DNA of 64,000 bases from CAIXSC01 sp046349915. Its GTDB lineage: Bacteria; Planctomycetota; Planctomycetia; Pirellulales; Pirellulaceae. Positions 45,950-54,856 of the stretch are shown here, piece after piece; the stretch's first letter is position 1; each line of letters starts with the position of its first letter. The DNA lies in the NCBI GenBank assembly GCA_046349915.1, contig JAXMBL010000005.1:310001-374000 (forward strand), given 5' to 3'. The notes under the pieces were generated by a model. It worked only from the letters and a program-made list of their open reading frames with translations. It had not been told where the DNA came from and did no database searches. The position numbers were made by a program, and so were the translations under genes.

Positions 45950-46354
45950 CTAATTCTCTCTTGGTCGCGCCGGCGATTCACCGCGGCGAAGCTTGAGCGT
46001 GAGAATCGCTGACCCAAGCAAAATCACCCACTCGGTTGCCGCCAACGAGTAGGTCGTGCCGCCCAAACCGTCGAACAGCAAGAAACCCAGCGAGCGGAAA
46101 GCGACCAGCGAAGCGTGAATCACTAAGCACACAACGAGTGAATACTTGGGATCGCTGCGTTGCACGACAGGCCACAGAAACAGAACTCCCAGCGCAAACT
46201 CCAAGCCGCCGTAGACGGTCAGAAATTCCGATTGCCCCGCGCCGGGAATGAGAGTGAAGCCGACGGCGCGAGCCGTCGACTCGGGCGAGAACGAACACCA
46301 CAACGCGAGTGCCAAGTAAGCGAAGCCGACCATCCCGAGAAATACTCTCACCAT
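45950..46354 (-). CDS. Small membrane protein (DUF4345-like)
   Basis: 134 residues from the ATG at 46354. Four membrane helices are visible (FLGMVGFAYLALALWCSF; EFALGVLFLWPVVQ; LVVCLVIHASLVAFRSLGFL; WVILLGSAILTLKL). The layout and the GGLEFALG motif match DUF4345, a small integral membrane family of unknown role. An upstream in-frame start at 46441 runs through the dispersed palindrome and is rejected. Confidence 0.65.
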   Translation of the reverse strand: MVRVFLGMVGFAYLALALWCSFSPESTARAVGFTLIPGAGQSEFLTVYGGLEFALGVLFLWPVVQRSDPKYSLVVCLVIHASLVAFRSLGFLLFDGLGGTTYSLAATEWVILLGSAILTLKLRRGESPARPREN

Positions 46355-46410
46355 GAAACAGCCACCCGACAAAAAAAGAAAACAGTTCGAAATCACTCTA
46401 CCGCCACATC

Positions 46411-46433
46411 GTACGACGGACTTCCAGTCCGTC
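46411..46433. repeat. Dispersed palindrome (GACGGACTT..AGTCCGTC)
   Basis: The copy gtacgacggacttccagtcc lies just upstream of the DUF4345-like gene. It belongs to the same family as 17276, 30253 and 47363. Confidence 0.8.
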
Positions 46434-46653
46434 GATCCCAATCGCCCAGCAAGCCCCCACCACCCCTACTACATTTCCGCCCCCCACGTTCTCAGCCGAG
46501 ACCAAGCACTAGCCAGATTCACTCGCCCGCTATGATAATGGTAGGCCTGAAACAGGACCAAGCCACGGCTGATCTCGCGACGGTAGCGACTCGAGCGGCA
46601 AACTCCCGTCGCTGGCCTCGCGATCAATAGCATCCACACAATGGAGCACTCTC

Positions 46654-47379
46654 ATGCCCACGTCTCGCAATCATTGGTTCCTGCGTGGCGCCATGGTGGG
46701 AGTGCTGTTGGCGGGCGCCTTGAATGCGGCCTCGTATTTCGCGCGGTCCGAGGGGGGCGGCAACCTGTTGGGAAATCATCCGCGACAGCGAGAAGCCATC
46801 GGATTCCCACTCGAGATGTGGGAAGCGGGCAACGACTTTGACGGCTACTATGTCGACCTAGGTCCGTTTCTATTGAACATCGCCTGCGGCGCCGCCATGG
46901 GTATCGCCGCGGGCGTGTTTACTCTTCGTTTTCGCCCCCTACTGGACTCCTTGGAGCAGGACGTGGAACGAACGCTCGCGAACGCTCCTCGTCATCCGCC
47001 GCAGATATCCTTACGAGGCATGTTGGTTGCCACGGGGTTAGCAGCGTTGGTCGCAGCGGCCGCTCGTTACGCGAACGAAGGGCGTCCCGAAGTCCTTGGC
47101 GCCTTCTACCTACTGGGCCCTTGGCTACTGGTGGCCACCGCTTTTCTGCCCTTGGGATTGAACTGGCAGCAGCGAGTATATGTGGTGATTCCCGTCACAT
47201 TTCTCCTGATGGCGGGAGGAATCTTGGTCGGCCGGTCGCTGGCGCCTCCGCTGGAGTTCGACAAAGTGCTCTTGGGCACGTTCATCTGCTGGACTCCGCA
47301 GGCGGTTTTAGTCGCCTTTGGGGTGACGGCGTGGTTGTTTCACGACTGGCTGAAGCACCGAGGTACGACGGACTTCTAG
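46654..47379 (+). CDS. Hypothetical multi-pass membrane protein
   Basis: 241 residues with about five membrane helices (GAMVGVLLAGALNAASYF; FLLNIACGAAMGIAAGVF; MLVATGLAALVAAAARYA; LLGPWLLVATAFLPLGL; YVVIPVTFLLMAGGILVG). No family is recognised. The gene ends inside a dispersed palindrome: its last residues GTTDF and its TAG stop are encoded by the repeat at 47363-47385. It is divergent from the DUF4345-like gene and precedes the FAD oxidoreductase by about 180 bp. Confidence 0.7.
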   Translation: MPTSRNHWFLRGAMVGVLLAGALNAASYFARSEGGGNLLGNHPRQREAIGFPLEMWEAGNDFDGYYVDLGPFLLNIACGAAMGIAAGVFTLRFRPLLDSLEQDVERTLANAPRHPPQISLRGMLVATGLAALVAAAARYANEGRPEVLGAFYLLGPWLLVATAFLPLGLNWQQRVYVVIPVTFLLMAGGILVGRSLAPPLEFDKVLLGTFICWTPQAVLVAFGVTAWLFHDWLKHRGTTDF

Positions 47380-47385
47380 TCCGTC
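47363..47385. repeat. Dispersed palindrome overlapping a gene's 3' end
   Basis: The copy gtacgacggacttctagtcc carries the TAG that stops the membrane protein gene at 47379. It differs from the 46411 copy at one base within the stop codon (ctag for ccag). Confidence 0.85.
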
Positions 47386-47561
47386 GATGCGAGTCGAAGC
47401 GAACGGGTCACATGACCCATTTTACATTTCAGCAACCTTCATTCTTAGCCGTGACGAGGCACTGATCGCTCCCCTCCGGCCTCGCCAAACAAGCGACTCG
47501 CGCGCACAATAGCGACTTGCTCGTCTAATCATGCCCCCTTGCGGGCGCCGGAGGATTTCTC

Positions 47562-49898
47562 ATGCGATGGTTGCTTCCTTGTTGCCTGACTTTGGCGATG
47601 CTGGTTGGTGGATCAGCTCGCGCGGAAACTCTCTTTGTCGAAGCCGAGGGTTTTGAAAAACTGGGAGGCTGGTCGCTCGACACGGCGTTCACCCAGATTG
47701 TTGGCTCTCCCTATTTGTTGGCGCATGGCCTGGGCAAACCGGTCCCGGATGCGACGACGACGGTCAAGGTCGCGACGGCTGGCAACTATCGAGTTTGGGT
47801 CCGGACCAAGGATTGGGTGGCGCCGTGGAAGGCCCCTGGAACGCCTGGCAGGTTTCAAGTCGTGGTGAATGGCAAGCCCGTGGCCGCCGAGTTTGGGATC
47901 GAGGGAGCGGAATGGCACTGGCAGTCGGGCGGCTCGGTGGAATTGATGGCCGGCGAAAACCAGTTGGCGCTGCACGATCTCACGGGTTTCGATGGACGCT
48001 GCGACGCCATCTTGTTGACGACCGACCCCACCTATCGACCGGCCGAGGGCGAGGCCTTGATCGCCGCTCGGCGGGAGTGGCTGGGGCAAAGTGCGACGTC
48101 CGCGGAGACGGGTCCCTTTGATCTGGTTGTCGTGGGTGGAGGTTATGCGGGGTTGGCCACGGCCATCTCGGCCGCTCGCCAGTCGTTGAAAGTCGCTTTG
48201 GTCCAAGACCGATTCGTCCTGGGAGGCAATGGCAGCAGTGAAGTGCGAGTGTGGGCGCAGGGCGGCACGCTTCGCGGCAAATACCCACACCTCGGCGAAA
48301 TCGTCGAGGAGTTTGCCGATCACGCTCCCGACTCGCCCGGCGCCGCGGCCGATTTCGCCGACGATCGCAAGGAAGCGGTGGTTCGCGCCGAGAAATCGAT
48401 CTCGTTGTTCCTTGGCCATTTTGCTCGGGAGGTCAAGACAGACGGGGACGGTCGAGTGGTATCGGTGACTGCTCTCGAGGTTCGGACCGGTCGCGAGCGG
48501 GAATTTCGCGGCAAATTGTTTTGCGACTGCACGGGCCATGGAGTGGTCGGTGCGTTGGCGGGCGCCAAGCACCACATCGAACCGCGGGGTCGGATGGGGA
48601 TGTCGAACATGTGGTATTGGCAGCATGAGGCGGCGCCTCAGTCGTGGCCAGAGACCCCGTGGGCGCTGCCGCTGGAATTGGCCGACTTCCCTCGCACCGT
48701 GAAGAGCTTGTCGCGGATCGAGGACAAACCATTCATGAAGGGCGAATGGTTTTGGGAGTCGGGCTTCAACAAGGATGCCATCCAAGACTTGGAGTTGATT
48801 CGCGATTGGAACCTGCGAGCCGTGTTTGGCGCCTTTAGCGCGCTCAAGCATGGCCCCGAGAAGGAACAACATGCCACCGCCGCGCTCAAGTGGGTGGCGC
48901 ATGTCGGCGGCCCGCGTGAATCCCGGTTGCTCGAAGGAGACGTCATCCTCACTCGCAACGATATCGTTTCGGGTCGCGAGTTTCCTGACGGTTGCGTGCC
49001 GACCACTTGGGACATCGACTTGCACTATCCGAAGGAGCAATTTGCGAAGAAATTCCCCGACAACCCTTTTATCTCACGAGCGGAATTCGGCGCGGGAGTC
49101 GATCGCAAGAACGGCTATCCGGTTCCCTACCGCTGCTTTTATTCGAAGAACGTCCCCAACCTGTTCATGGCAGGCCGTTGCATCAGCGTCAACCACGAAG
49201 CGCTCGGCACGGTGCGAGTGATGCGGACGTGCGGCATGATGGGGGAGGTCGTGGGCAAAGCGGCCTATCTATGCGTGCTGCGTGACGCCTCGCCGCGCGA
49301 AGTCCACGACCGCTACCTGCCCGACTTGATCGATTTACTGAAGCAACCCGGCGCGATGCGACGCGATTCAATGAGCTCCGACCTGTATCGCGATCCCCGC
49401 ATCGCCACCGTCGTCGGCTACCTGAATAAAGCAACCGACCGAGTGACGGGGGTGGTCGACGCGCCCGTCAAACGGATCGCTCCTCAGTCGCTGGCTGGCA
49501 TTGTCGTCGATGACTCGCGAGCCAAACTTGTTGGCCAATGGACGGATGGCGCCGGCCTGACTCCGTTGGTTGGCGAGAGCTACCACTACGCCGATCCCAA
49601 GGCGCCCGCGGAAGCTCGGTTTGAGTTCCAAATCGTCGAGGCGGGCAAGTACGAAGTTCGCATTGCCTGGATGGGGCACGAGAATCGTTCGTCGCGCACG
49701 TCGTGCTCGATTGAGCGGGCCGGCGCGAAGCCGATCAAGCTCCGCTTGAATCAGCGCGAGAATGCTCGCCAAAACGCTCCATTCCACGCCATCGGAGTCT
49801 TTGAATTCGCCGCTGGCAGCGGTGCGATCATATTGTCCAACGAAGGGGCCAATGGCCTGATCCACATCGATGCCATTCAACTCGTCCCCCAACCGTAA
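47562..49898 (+). CDS. Exported FAD-dependent oxidoreductase with N-terminal carbohydrate-binding-like domain
   Basis: 778 residues with a signal peptide (LPCCLTLAMLVGGSARAE). Residues about 22-155 form a beta-sandwich like a carbohydrate-binding module (LFVEAEGFEKLGGWSLDTAF). The FAD_oxidored core follows, with FDLVVVGGGYAGLATAISAA near 187 and a GNGSSEVRVWAQGG segment. A C-terminal sandwich resembles the N-terminal one (KAPAEARFEFQIVEAGKYEV). Such proteins are abundant in planctomycetes and may act on sugars or sulfated glycans; the substrate is unknown. Its last 29 bp overlap the following gene, suggesting linked expression. Confidence 0.85.
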   Translation: MRWLLPCCLTLAMLVGGSARAETLFVEAEGFEKLGGWSLDTAFTQIVGSPYLLAHGLGKPVPDATTTVKVATAGNYRVWVRTKDWVAPWKAPGTPGRFQVVVNGKPVAAEFGIEGAEWHWQSGGSVELMAGENQLALHDLTGFDGRCDAILLTTDPTYRPAEGEALIAARREWLGQSATSAETGPFDLVVVGGGYAGLATAISAARQSLKVALVQDRFVLGGNGSSEVRVWAQGGTLRGKYPHLGEIVEEFADHAPDSPGAAADFADDRKEAVVRAEKSISLFLGHFAREVKTDGDGRVVSVTALEVRTGREREFRGKLFCDCTGHGVVGALAGAKHHIEPRGRMGMSNMWYWQHEAAPQSWPETPWALPLELADFPRTVKSLSRIEDKPFMKGEWFWESGFNKDAIQDLELIRDWNLRAVFGAFSALKHGPEKEQHATAALKWVAHVGGPRESRLLEGDVILTRNDIVSGREFPDGCVPTTWDIDLHYPKEQFAKKFPDNPFISRAEFGAGVDRKNGYPVPYRCFYSKNVPNLFMAGRCISVNHEALGTVRVMRTCGMMGEVVGKAAYLCVLRDASPREVHDRYLPDLIDLLKQPGAMRRDSMSSDLYRDPRIATVVGYLNKATDRVTGVVDAPVKRIAPQSLAGIVVDDSRAKLVGQWTDGAGLTPLVGESYHYADPKAPAEARFEFQIVEAGKYEVRIAWMGHENRSSRTSCSIERAGAKPIKLRLNQRENARQNAPFHAIGVFEFAAGSGAIILSNEGANGLIHIDAIQLVPQP

Positions 49899-52575
49899 AC
49901 CATCGTCCCTCGTCAGACGTCTCTTTCCGCGTGCGGCCCGTCTTGTGATTCTCGCGGCCGCCGCGGGGCTGATCTTCTTCACAGCGGACCGGCCCGATCC
50001 AACGCCTCAATTGGCGTTGGACTGGGAAATGATCGTCGAGCGATTTCCGACGGCGATGCGTCTTTCGCCGCGAGGCGCCCCGCGCGGCGGCGCGGCGGTG
50101 CTGGACGCGCGAGGCGAAACTCTCGGCTTTGTGGTCGCCACGTCGCCCGACACCGACGATCTCGTCGGGTATGCGGGCCCCAGCAACTTGCTGGTGACGC
50201 TCGATCCGCAACAACGAGTGACCTCGGTCGCCATTTTGTCGAGCGGCGACACGGTCGCTCATGTCGAGCAGGTACGGCAATCGAAACAATTCTGGAAGCC
50301 TCTGCTAGGGTGGCGTCCCGCGCTCGAACCGCCGCCGAAAGTCGAGGCCCTCGCGGGCTCGACGCTCACCAGCTTGGCGATGGCCGAGGCGGTCGAGCGT
50401 CGTTTATATGGAACCATCCCGTCGTTGCGTTTTCCCGATCCGCTCTCCTTAGAGGAAGTGAGGCAGTTGTTTCCGCAAGCTCATGAGTTTGCGGTCGATG
50501 CAACGCGAGCTGGATGGCACCGAGTCACTGACAAATCAAACACCGTGCTTGGCTACGCCGTCCGTACGTCGCCTTATTCCGATAATGGCCGAGGATATCG
50601 CGGCCCGACCGAATCGTTGATTGCCGTGGACGCCGACAGACAAAAGGTGCTGGGCATCCGCTTGCGAAAAAGTTACGACACGCCCGAGTATGTCGATCGA
50701 GTGCGTGAGGAGACCGCTTATTTGCAATCGCTCGCAGGCCGATCGGTGGACGAGTGGTCGACGCTCGACTTTCAGGCCGCGGGCATTGAAGGAGTATCCG
50801 GCGCCACGCAAACGAGCTTTGCGGTGGCGGATGGAGTGAGACGCCGCTTCGCGGCCGATCGCAAGCAAGCCGAGGCCGCGACCGACTCCGGTATTAAACC
50901 TGCCACACCTTGGCAACGGCTGAAGTCTCCGGCACTCGTCCTCATCTTACTGACCGCCCTCGCGCTCACTTTCACTCGGTTGCGAACCTATCGTCCGTTA
51001 CGACTTGCCTGGCAAGCAGTTTTGGTGCTCGTCTTCGGCGTCTGGCTGGGCGACCTGTTATCGCTGGCGTTACTGACCGGTTGGCTGCGGCAGGGCGTTC
51101 CGTGGCGTGAGTCGCCGACCGTCGTGGCATTCATGGCGTCCGCCTTCTTGATTCCCTGGACCACTCGACGACAAATCTACTGTCAACAGATCTGCCCCCA
51201 CGGCGCCGCCCAAGATTGGTTGGGGCGATTCAAACGGCTCCATTGGCGAGTTCCGCCGGCGCTGAATCGTTGGTTGAGTCGCGGTCCCGCGTTGCTTTTG
51301 TTGATCGCCTTCGCCTTGGCGGTCTGGGTTCCAAGCTTTGACCTCGCTCAACTTGAACCGTTCGACGCCTGGGTCTTGAAGGGGGCCGCCATCGTATCGG
51401 CAGCGATCGCAGTCGTGGGGCTCGTGGCCTCCGTCTTCATCCCCCAAGCCTATTGCCGCTACGGCTGCCCAACGGGCGAACTGCTCGATTGGCTCAAGAG
51501 CGGAGGCTCGCACGACCATTGGTCTCGCCGCGATACTCTGGCGGCCATCACGGTCTTCTTGGGCGTGACGGGGACGTTCGTTTCGCACTCGAGCCGCGAA
51601 AAAGAAAACTGGCCGTCCGCCCCACGTCGCATGTCGAGTGCGATGGTACAGGAGGGTTCCGTCAAGTCGAGCGTCGTGGCCCGACCGATCGATGACGCGG
51701 CGACTTGGCGTGGACAAGCGTTTGGCACAACTTGGTCGGTGCGATTTCGACATGCCAAACCGGCCGAGGAAGTGCGAAGTCGAGTGGCCGCCGAATTGCA
51801 ACGGATCGAGCACGAATTGTCTCATTGGCACAGCGACTCCCACACCGCGCAGTTTAATGCCGCGGAAACGACGATCGCGATGGAGCAACCTCGCGAACTC
51901 ATGGAACTCGTGCAGCAAGCCAGCCTGATCGGTCGCGCGACGGACGGCGAGTATGACGTGACGGTCGCTCCGCTCGTGGATGCCTGGGGATACGGTCCCA
52001 GTCGGCGCGTCGGTCCTCCGCCTAACGACGAGGAAATCGAAAAACTGCTGCAGCAGGTCGGTTGGGACAAACTGGAAGTGGATCTGGATCAAAACACGCT
52101 GCGCAAATTGCACCCCATGCTGTCACTCGATCTCGGCTCGTTGCTACAAGGATACGCGGCCGACCGTGTCTCCCAAATACTCGACGATGCCGGAGTCCAG
52201 GAGTTCTTGGTGGAGGTCGGCGGCGAGTTCTATGCACGAGGAACCTGGACGGTGGGCGTCGAATCGCCGGAGTCGCCAGGGATCGCGGCGAACTCGGCGC
52301 CCGTAGTAATCGTCGATCAGGGGTTGGCGACCAGCGGAGTCTATCGCCAGCGAACCGGCGGGACGAGTTCGACGCCGCACCACCTGATTTCGCCCAAGAC
52401 AGGACGACCCAAAGCAGTCGTAGCGCCGCAGTGCGCCGTGGCGGCAAGCACGGCCGCGGCTGCCGACGCTTGGGCGACGGCGTTACTGGCCGTGGGAGGC
52501 GAGCGAGCAGAAGCTCTCGCCCAAGAGCATGGCTTGAAGATCGTCGTCCCCAAGCCAGAGACGTCGGCGCCGTAG
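49870..52575 (+). CDS. FMN-binding / NosR-like Fe-S membrane / ApbE flavin transferase fusion
   Basis: 901 residues. After an anchor helix (VILAAAAGLIFF) come two FMN-binding-like domains. The second has the flavinylation motif SGATQTS at 310-316 (T315 the likely acceptor); the first has a degenerate version, AGSTLTS at 162-168 (T167). A membrane section with several helices carries two Cys motifs of the NosR/NapH type: CQQICP (C438, C442) and CRYGCP (C529, C533). Residues about 600-901 are an ApbE FMN transferase with GQAFGTTWSVRF, DLGSLLQGYAADRV, LVEVGGEFYARG and AAADAWATALLAVG. The canonical DLGGIAKGY reads DLGSLLQGY, an odd change. It could attach FMN to itself and move electrons across the membrane; this is inferred. 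It overlaps the FAD oxidoreductase gene. Confidence 0.88.
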   Translation: MPFNSSPNRKPSSLVRRLFPRAARLVILAAAAGLIFFTADRPDPTPQLALDWEMIVERFPTAMRLSPRGAPRGGAAVLDARGETLGFVVATSPDTDDLVGYAGPSNLLVTLDPQQRVTSVAILSSGDTVAHVEQVRQSKQFWKPLLGWRPALEPPPKVEALAGSTLTSLAMAEAVERRLYGTIPSLRFPDPLSLEEVRQLFPQAHEFAVDATRAGWHRVTDKSNTVLGYAVRTSPYSDNGRGYRGPTESLIAVDADRQKVLGIRLRKSYDTPEYVDRVREETAYLQSLAGRSVDEWSTLDFQAAGIEGVSGATQTSFAVADGVRRRFAADRKQAEAATDSGIKPATPWQRLKSPALVLILLTALALTFTRLRTYRPLRLAWQAVLVLVFGVWLGDLLSLALLTGWLRQGVPWRESPTVVAFMASAFLIPWTTRRQIYCQQICPHGAAQDWLGRFKRLHWRVPPALNRWLSRGPALLLLIAFALAVWVPSFDLAQLEPFDAWVLKGAAIVSAAIAVVGLVASVFIPQAYCRYGCPTGELLDWLKSGGSHDHWSRRDTLAAITVFLGVTGTFVSHSSREKENWPSAPRRMSSAMVQEGSVKSSVVARPIDDAATWRGQAFGTTWSVRFRHAKPAEEVRSRVAAELQRIEHELSHWHSDSHTAQFNAAETTIAMEQPRELMELVQQASLIGRATDGEYDVTVAPLVDAWGYGPSRRVGPPPNDEEIEKLLQQVGWDKLEVDLDQNTLRKLHPMLSLDLGSLLQGYAADRVSQILDDAGVQEFLVEVGGEFYARGTWTVGVESPESPGIAANSAPVVIVDQGLATSGVYRQRTGGTSSTPHHLISPKTGRPKAVVAPQCAVAASTAAAADAWATALLAVGGERAEALAQEHGLKIVVPKPETSAP

Positions 52576-52583
52576 TTCGTGAA

Positions 52584-52704
52584 GTAGCCCGCTCGCAAAG
52601 TAGCCCGCTCGCTTCGCGAGCGGAACAGCCGCGCCGCCGAAGCGAGTCGCTGATGTCGGCGACTCTCGTGCGCTGCTTATCTGCTCGCGAAGCGAGCAGG
52701 CTAC
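52584..52704. repeat. Palindromic repeat cluster (GTAGCCCGCTCGC..GCGAGCAGGCTAC)
   Basis: The gap between the fusion gene and the kinase contains agtagcccgctcgc twice at its left end and gcgaagcgagcaggctac at its right end, plus the internal palindrome cgctcgcttcgcgagcg. The whole gap could fold into a long stem. It may end transcription from both sides, but no T tract is seen. Confidence 0.7.
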
Positions 52705-52707
52705 CAC

Positions 52708-54402
52708 TCACTCTCCCGATAGCGTAGGCAAATCGAGTGGCGCTGCGGGTGAGGGCCGCGTCGCGGGGAATTCGAGCGTAAATCGACTCCCCACGTTCAG
52801 TGTGCTCTCGACGAAAATGTCGCCGCCGTGCTCTCGTAAGATCTTCTGACTGACGGGCAGGCCGAGCCCGGTGCCGCGGGCGCCTTTGCGCGATTCAAAC
52901 ACCGAAAAGATCTTACCGAGATCTTCCGGCGTAATTCCCTCGCCGTTGTCCGCCACATGCACTCGCAGCACACCCTTCGCCACATCGTACTCGGCCAACA
53001 CCAGCACTCGACCATCCTCGCGTTTTTCACACGCGTCGATCGCGTTGGTGACGACATTCAAAATCGCTCGATGCAACCCGTCGGGGTCGAACACCAAGGC
53101 GGGGATGTCGGGGTCGGCCTGTAGTTCCAAGACCACCTTGGCTTCCTTCGCGCGAGTCTGCATCAATTCGACGACGTCAGCGACCACCTCCTGAATGCTC
53201 GCTGTCGTCAGCTCGGGTTCGCGTTCCTTGCTGAACGACAACATATCCATCACCAGCGCCGAAATGCGTTCCTGGTTCTTTTCGACGATCCGCCAGCCTT
53301 TGCGGATGAGTTCGGTTTCGCTGGCCTTCAGCCCCTCGTCAATCAAATAACTTCCCCCACGAATTCCCTGGAGGATGTTCTTGATGTGATGGGACAGAGT
53401 CGCGATCGCTTGCCCGACGGCGGCGAGTCGTTCGGCCTGAACCATCGCCGAATAGTACGAAGTGTCCTCGACGGCGAGCGCCGCTTGATGTCCGATCGCC
53501 ACCATCAACTTCAGATGCTCTTCGGTGAAGCGAGTGACATGGCGTTGGACAAATCGCCCGGGAGGCGTGTAGGTGTCGATATAAATCACGCCGACGATGC
53601 CGTAGCGTCCCTGCATGGGAACACAAATGGCTTCTCGGACCCCCAACTTCACAATGCTGCCCGCGGCTTCCCAGCGATCGTCCTCGCGAGCATCGCTGGT
53701 GACCACTCCCTCTTTGCGCTGCAACACATAGTCCAAGATGGTGCGGCTGATCTCCATCTTGTCGTCGCCGCGCAGGCCCTTGCGGTTGCGGCGAGCTTTG
53801 GGCTCAAGCTCTTCCGTCTCGGAGTTCATCAGCATGATGCACCCGCGATCCGCCTCGACCCACTCGAAGATCAATTCCAGAATCCGCTGCAACAACTGGT
53901 CGATATCGAGCGTATGGGAGACGGCGAGCGCCGTGCGATACATGATCTGGAGATTGCTGCGAGCGCGAGCCAACCAGGGGCTTTCCGCCAGATCTGAGTC
54001 GACGATCGCCTGCGGCTCATCCCCCTCGCCAATCGCCTTGACGATCCGCGACCCGCCCGGATCAAACTGACGGGGCACAATGTCGACGTCGTCGACGACA
54101 TTCGACGACTGATCGTCGATATCGGTGAAGATCAACAGCGAGCGTCCCAATTGGACTCGATCGCCGCTCTCCAAGGACTTCTCGGTTATTCGTTCATTAT
54201 TGACGAACGTCCCGTTGGAACTAGCCAGATCAACGACCTGGAAGCCATCGTCCTGCCGCCGCAATTCTGCATGCCGACGCGACACTTCCGAGTCGTGCAA
54301 TTGAATCGTGTTGCCGCTTTCGCGGCCCAAAGAAGTGACCGCGTCAAGCAACTCGAAGCGTTTGCCCTGATCGCGTCCCTGAATGACGAACAGCGAAGCC
54401 AT
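52708..54402 (-). CDS. FHA-GAF sensor histidine kinase
   Basis: 564 residues from the ATG at 54402. An N-terminal FHA phosphothreonine-binding domain (LGRESGNTIQLHDSEVSRRH; SSNGTFVNNERI) is followed by a GAF domain (residues about 170-320, LDIDQLLQRILELIFEWVEA). The kinase core has the phospho-acceptor in LSHHIKNILQG, an N box NVVTNAIDACE, and the G boxes VADNGEGI and GTGLGLPVSQKIL. No membrane helix is seen, so it is probably cytoplasmic. FHA input suggests response to Ser/Thr phosphorylation. No response regulator is adjacent. Confidence 0.92.
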   Translation of the reverse strand: MASLFVIQGRDQGKRFELLDAVTSLGRESGNTIQLHDSEVSRRHAELRRQDDGFQVVDLASSNGTFVNNERITEKSLESGDRVQLGRSLLIFTDIDDQSSNVVDDVDIVPRQFDPGGSRIVKAIGEGDEPQAIVDSDLAESPWLARARSNLQIMYRTALAVSHTLDIDQLLQRILELIFEWVEADRGCIMLMNSETEELEPKARRNRKGLRGDDKMEISRTILDYVLQRKEGVVTSDAREDDRWEAAGSIVKLGVREAICVPMQGRYGIVGVIYIDTYTPPGRFVQRHVTRFTEEHLKLMVAIGHQAALAVEDTSYYSAMVQAERLAAVGQAIATLSHHIKNILQGIRGGSYLIDEGLKASETELIRKGWRIVEKNQERISALVMDMLSFSKEREPELTTASIQEVVADVVELMQTRAKEAKVVLELQADPDIPALVFDPDGLHRAILNVVTNAIDACEKREDGRVLVLAEYDVAKGVLRVHVADNGEGITPEDLGKIFSVFESRKGARGTGLGLPVSQKILREHGGDIFVESTLNVGSRFTLEFPATRPSPAAPLDLPTLSGE

Positions 54403-54856
54403 CGTGGTTCGTGAGCGGGTCGACTCGCACGGCAAGCCGCCGAGCCGCACCAGTTAAGTTCGACCTCCGAACGCCCAATCCGATGAGCGTCCAACTATGG
54501 GTTAATGTCCCATGGACAGCCCCGCCTCACAAGTAGAGGCGACAGCTTTCGGTCCGCGCGCTGACACTCTGTCGCCCCCTAGTTGGACAGCGCCGGGTTT
54601 ATCCGCTTGAGCCAACCATTACCGGTTACAGGGTGAGTACTTAAAACGGATCGAGCAATCGACGGCGTCGGCCTGGATCGCCCCGTGAGCGAACATCGAT
54701 AGGACGACGATTTCTCTGCGCTCGAACGGGAACTCGCGAAAGACAGCGACCATGTCGTCTAGCGCGAGGAGGGATTGCCGGTTGACGGCGAAGGGCGGAG
54801 GCGCAAGAATCCTGCGAGTGAAATGGGGCGAGTCTTTTTCAAGGAGTCTGAAGTTC

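Noticed and set aside
47613..49040. 475-residue minus-strand frame opposite the FAD oxidoreductase
   Set aside because: It is antisense to a well-matched flavoprotein gene with FAD motifs; high GC creates long shadow frames.
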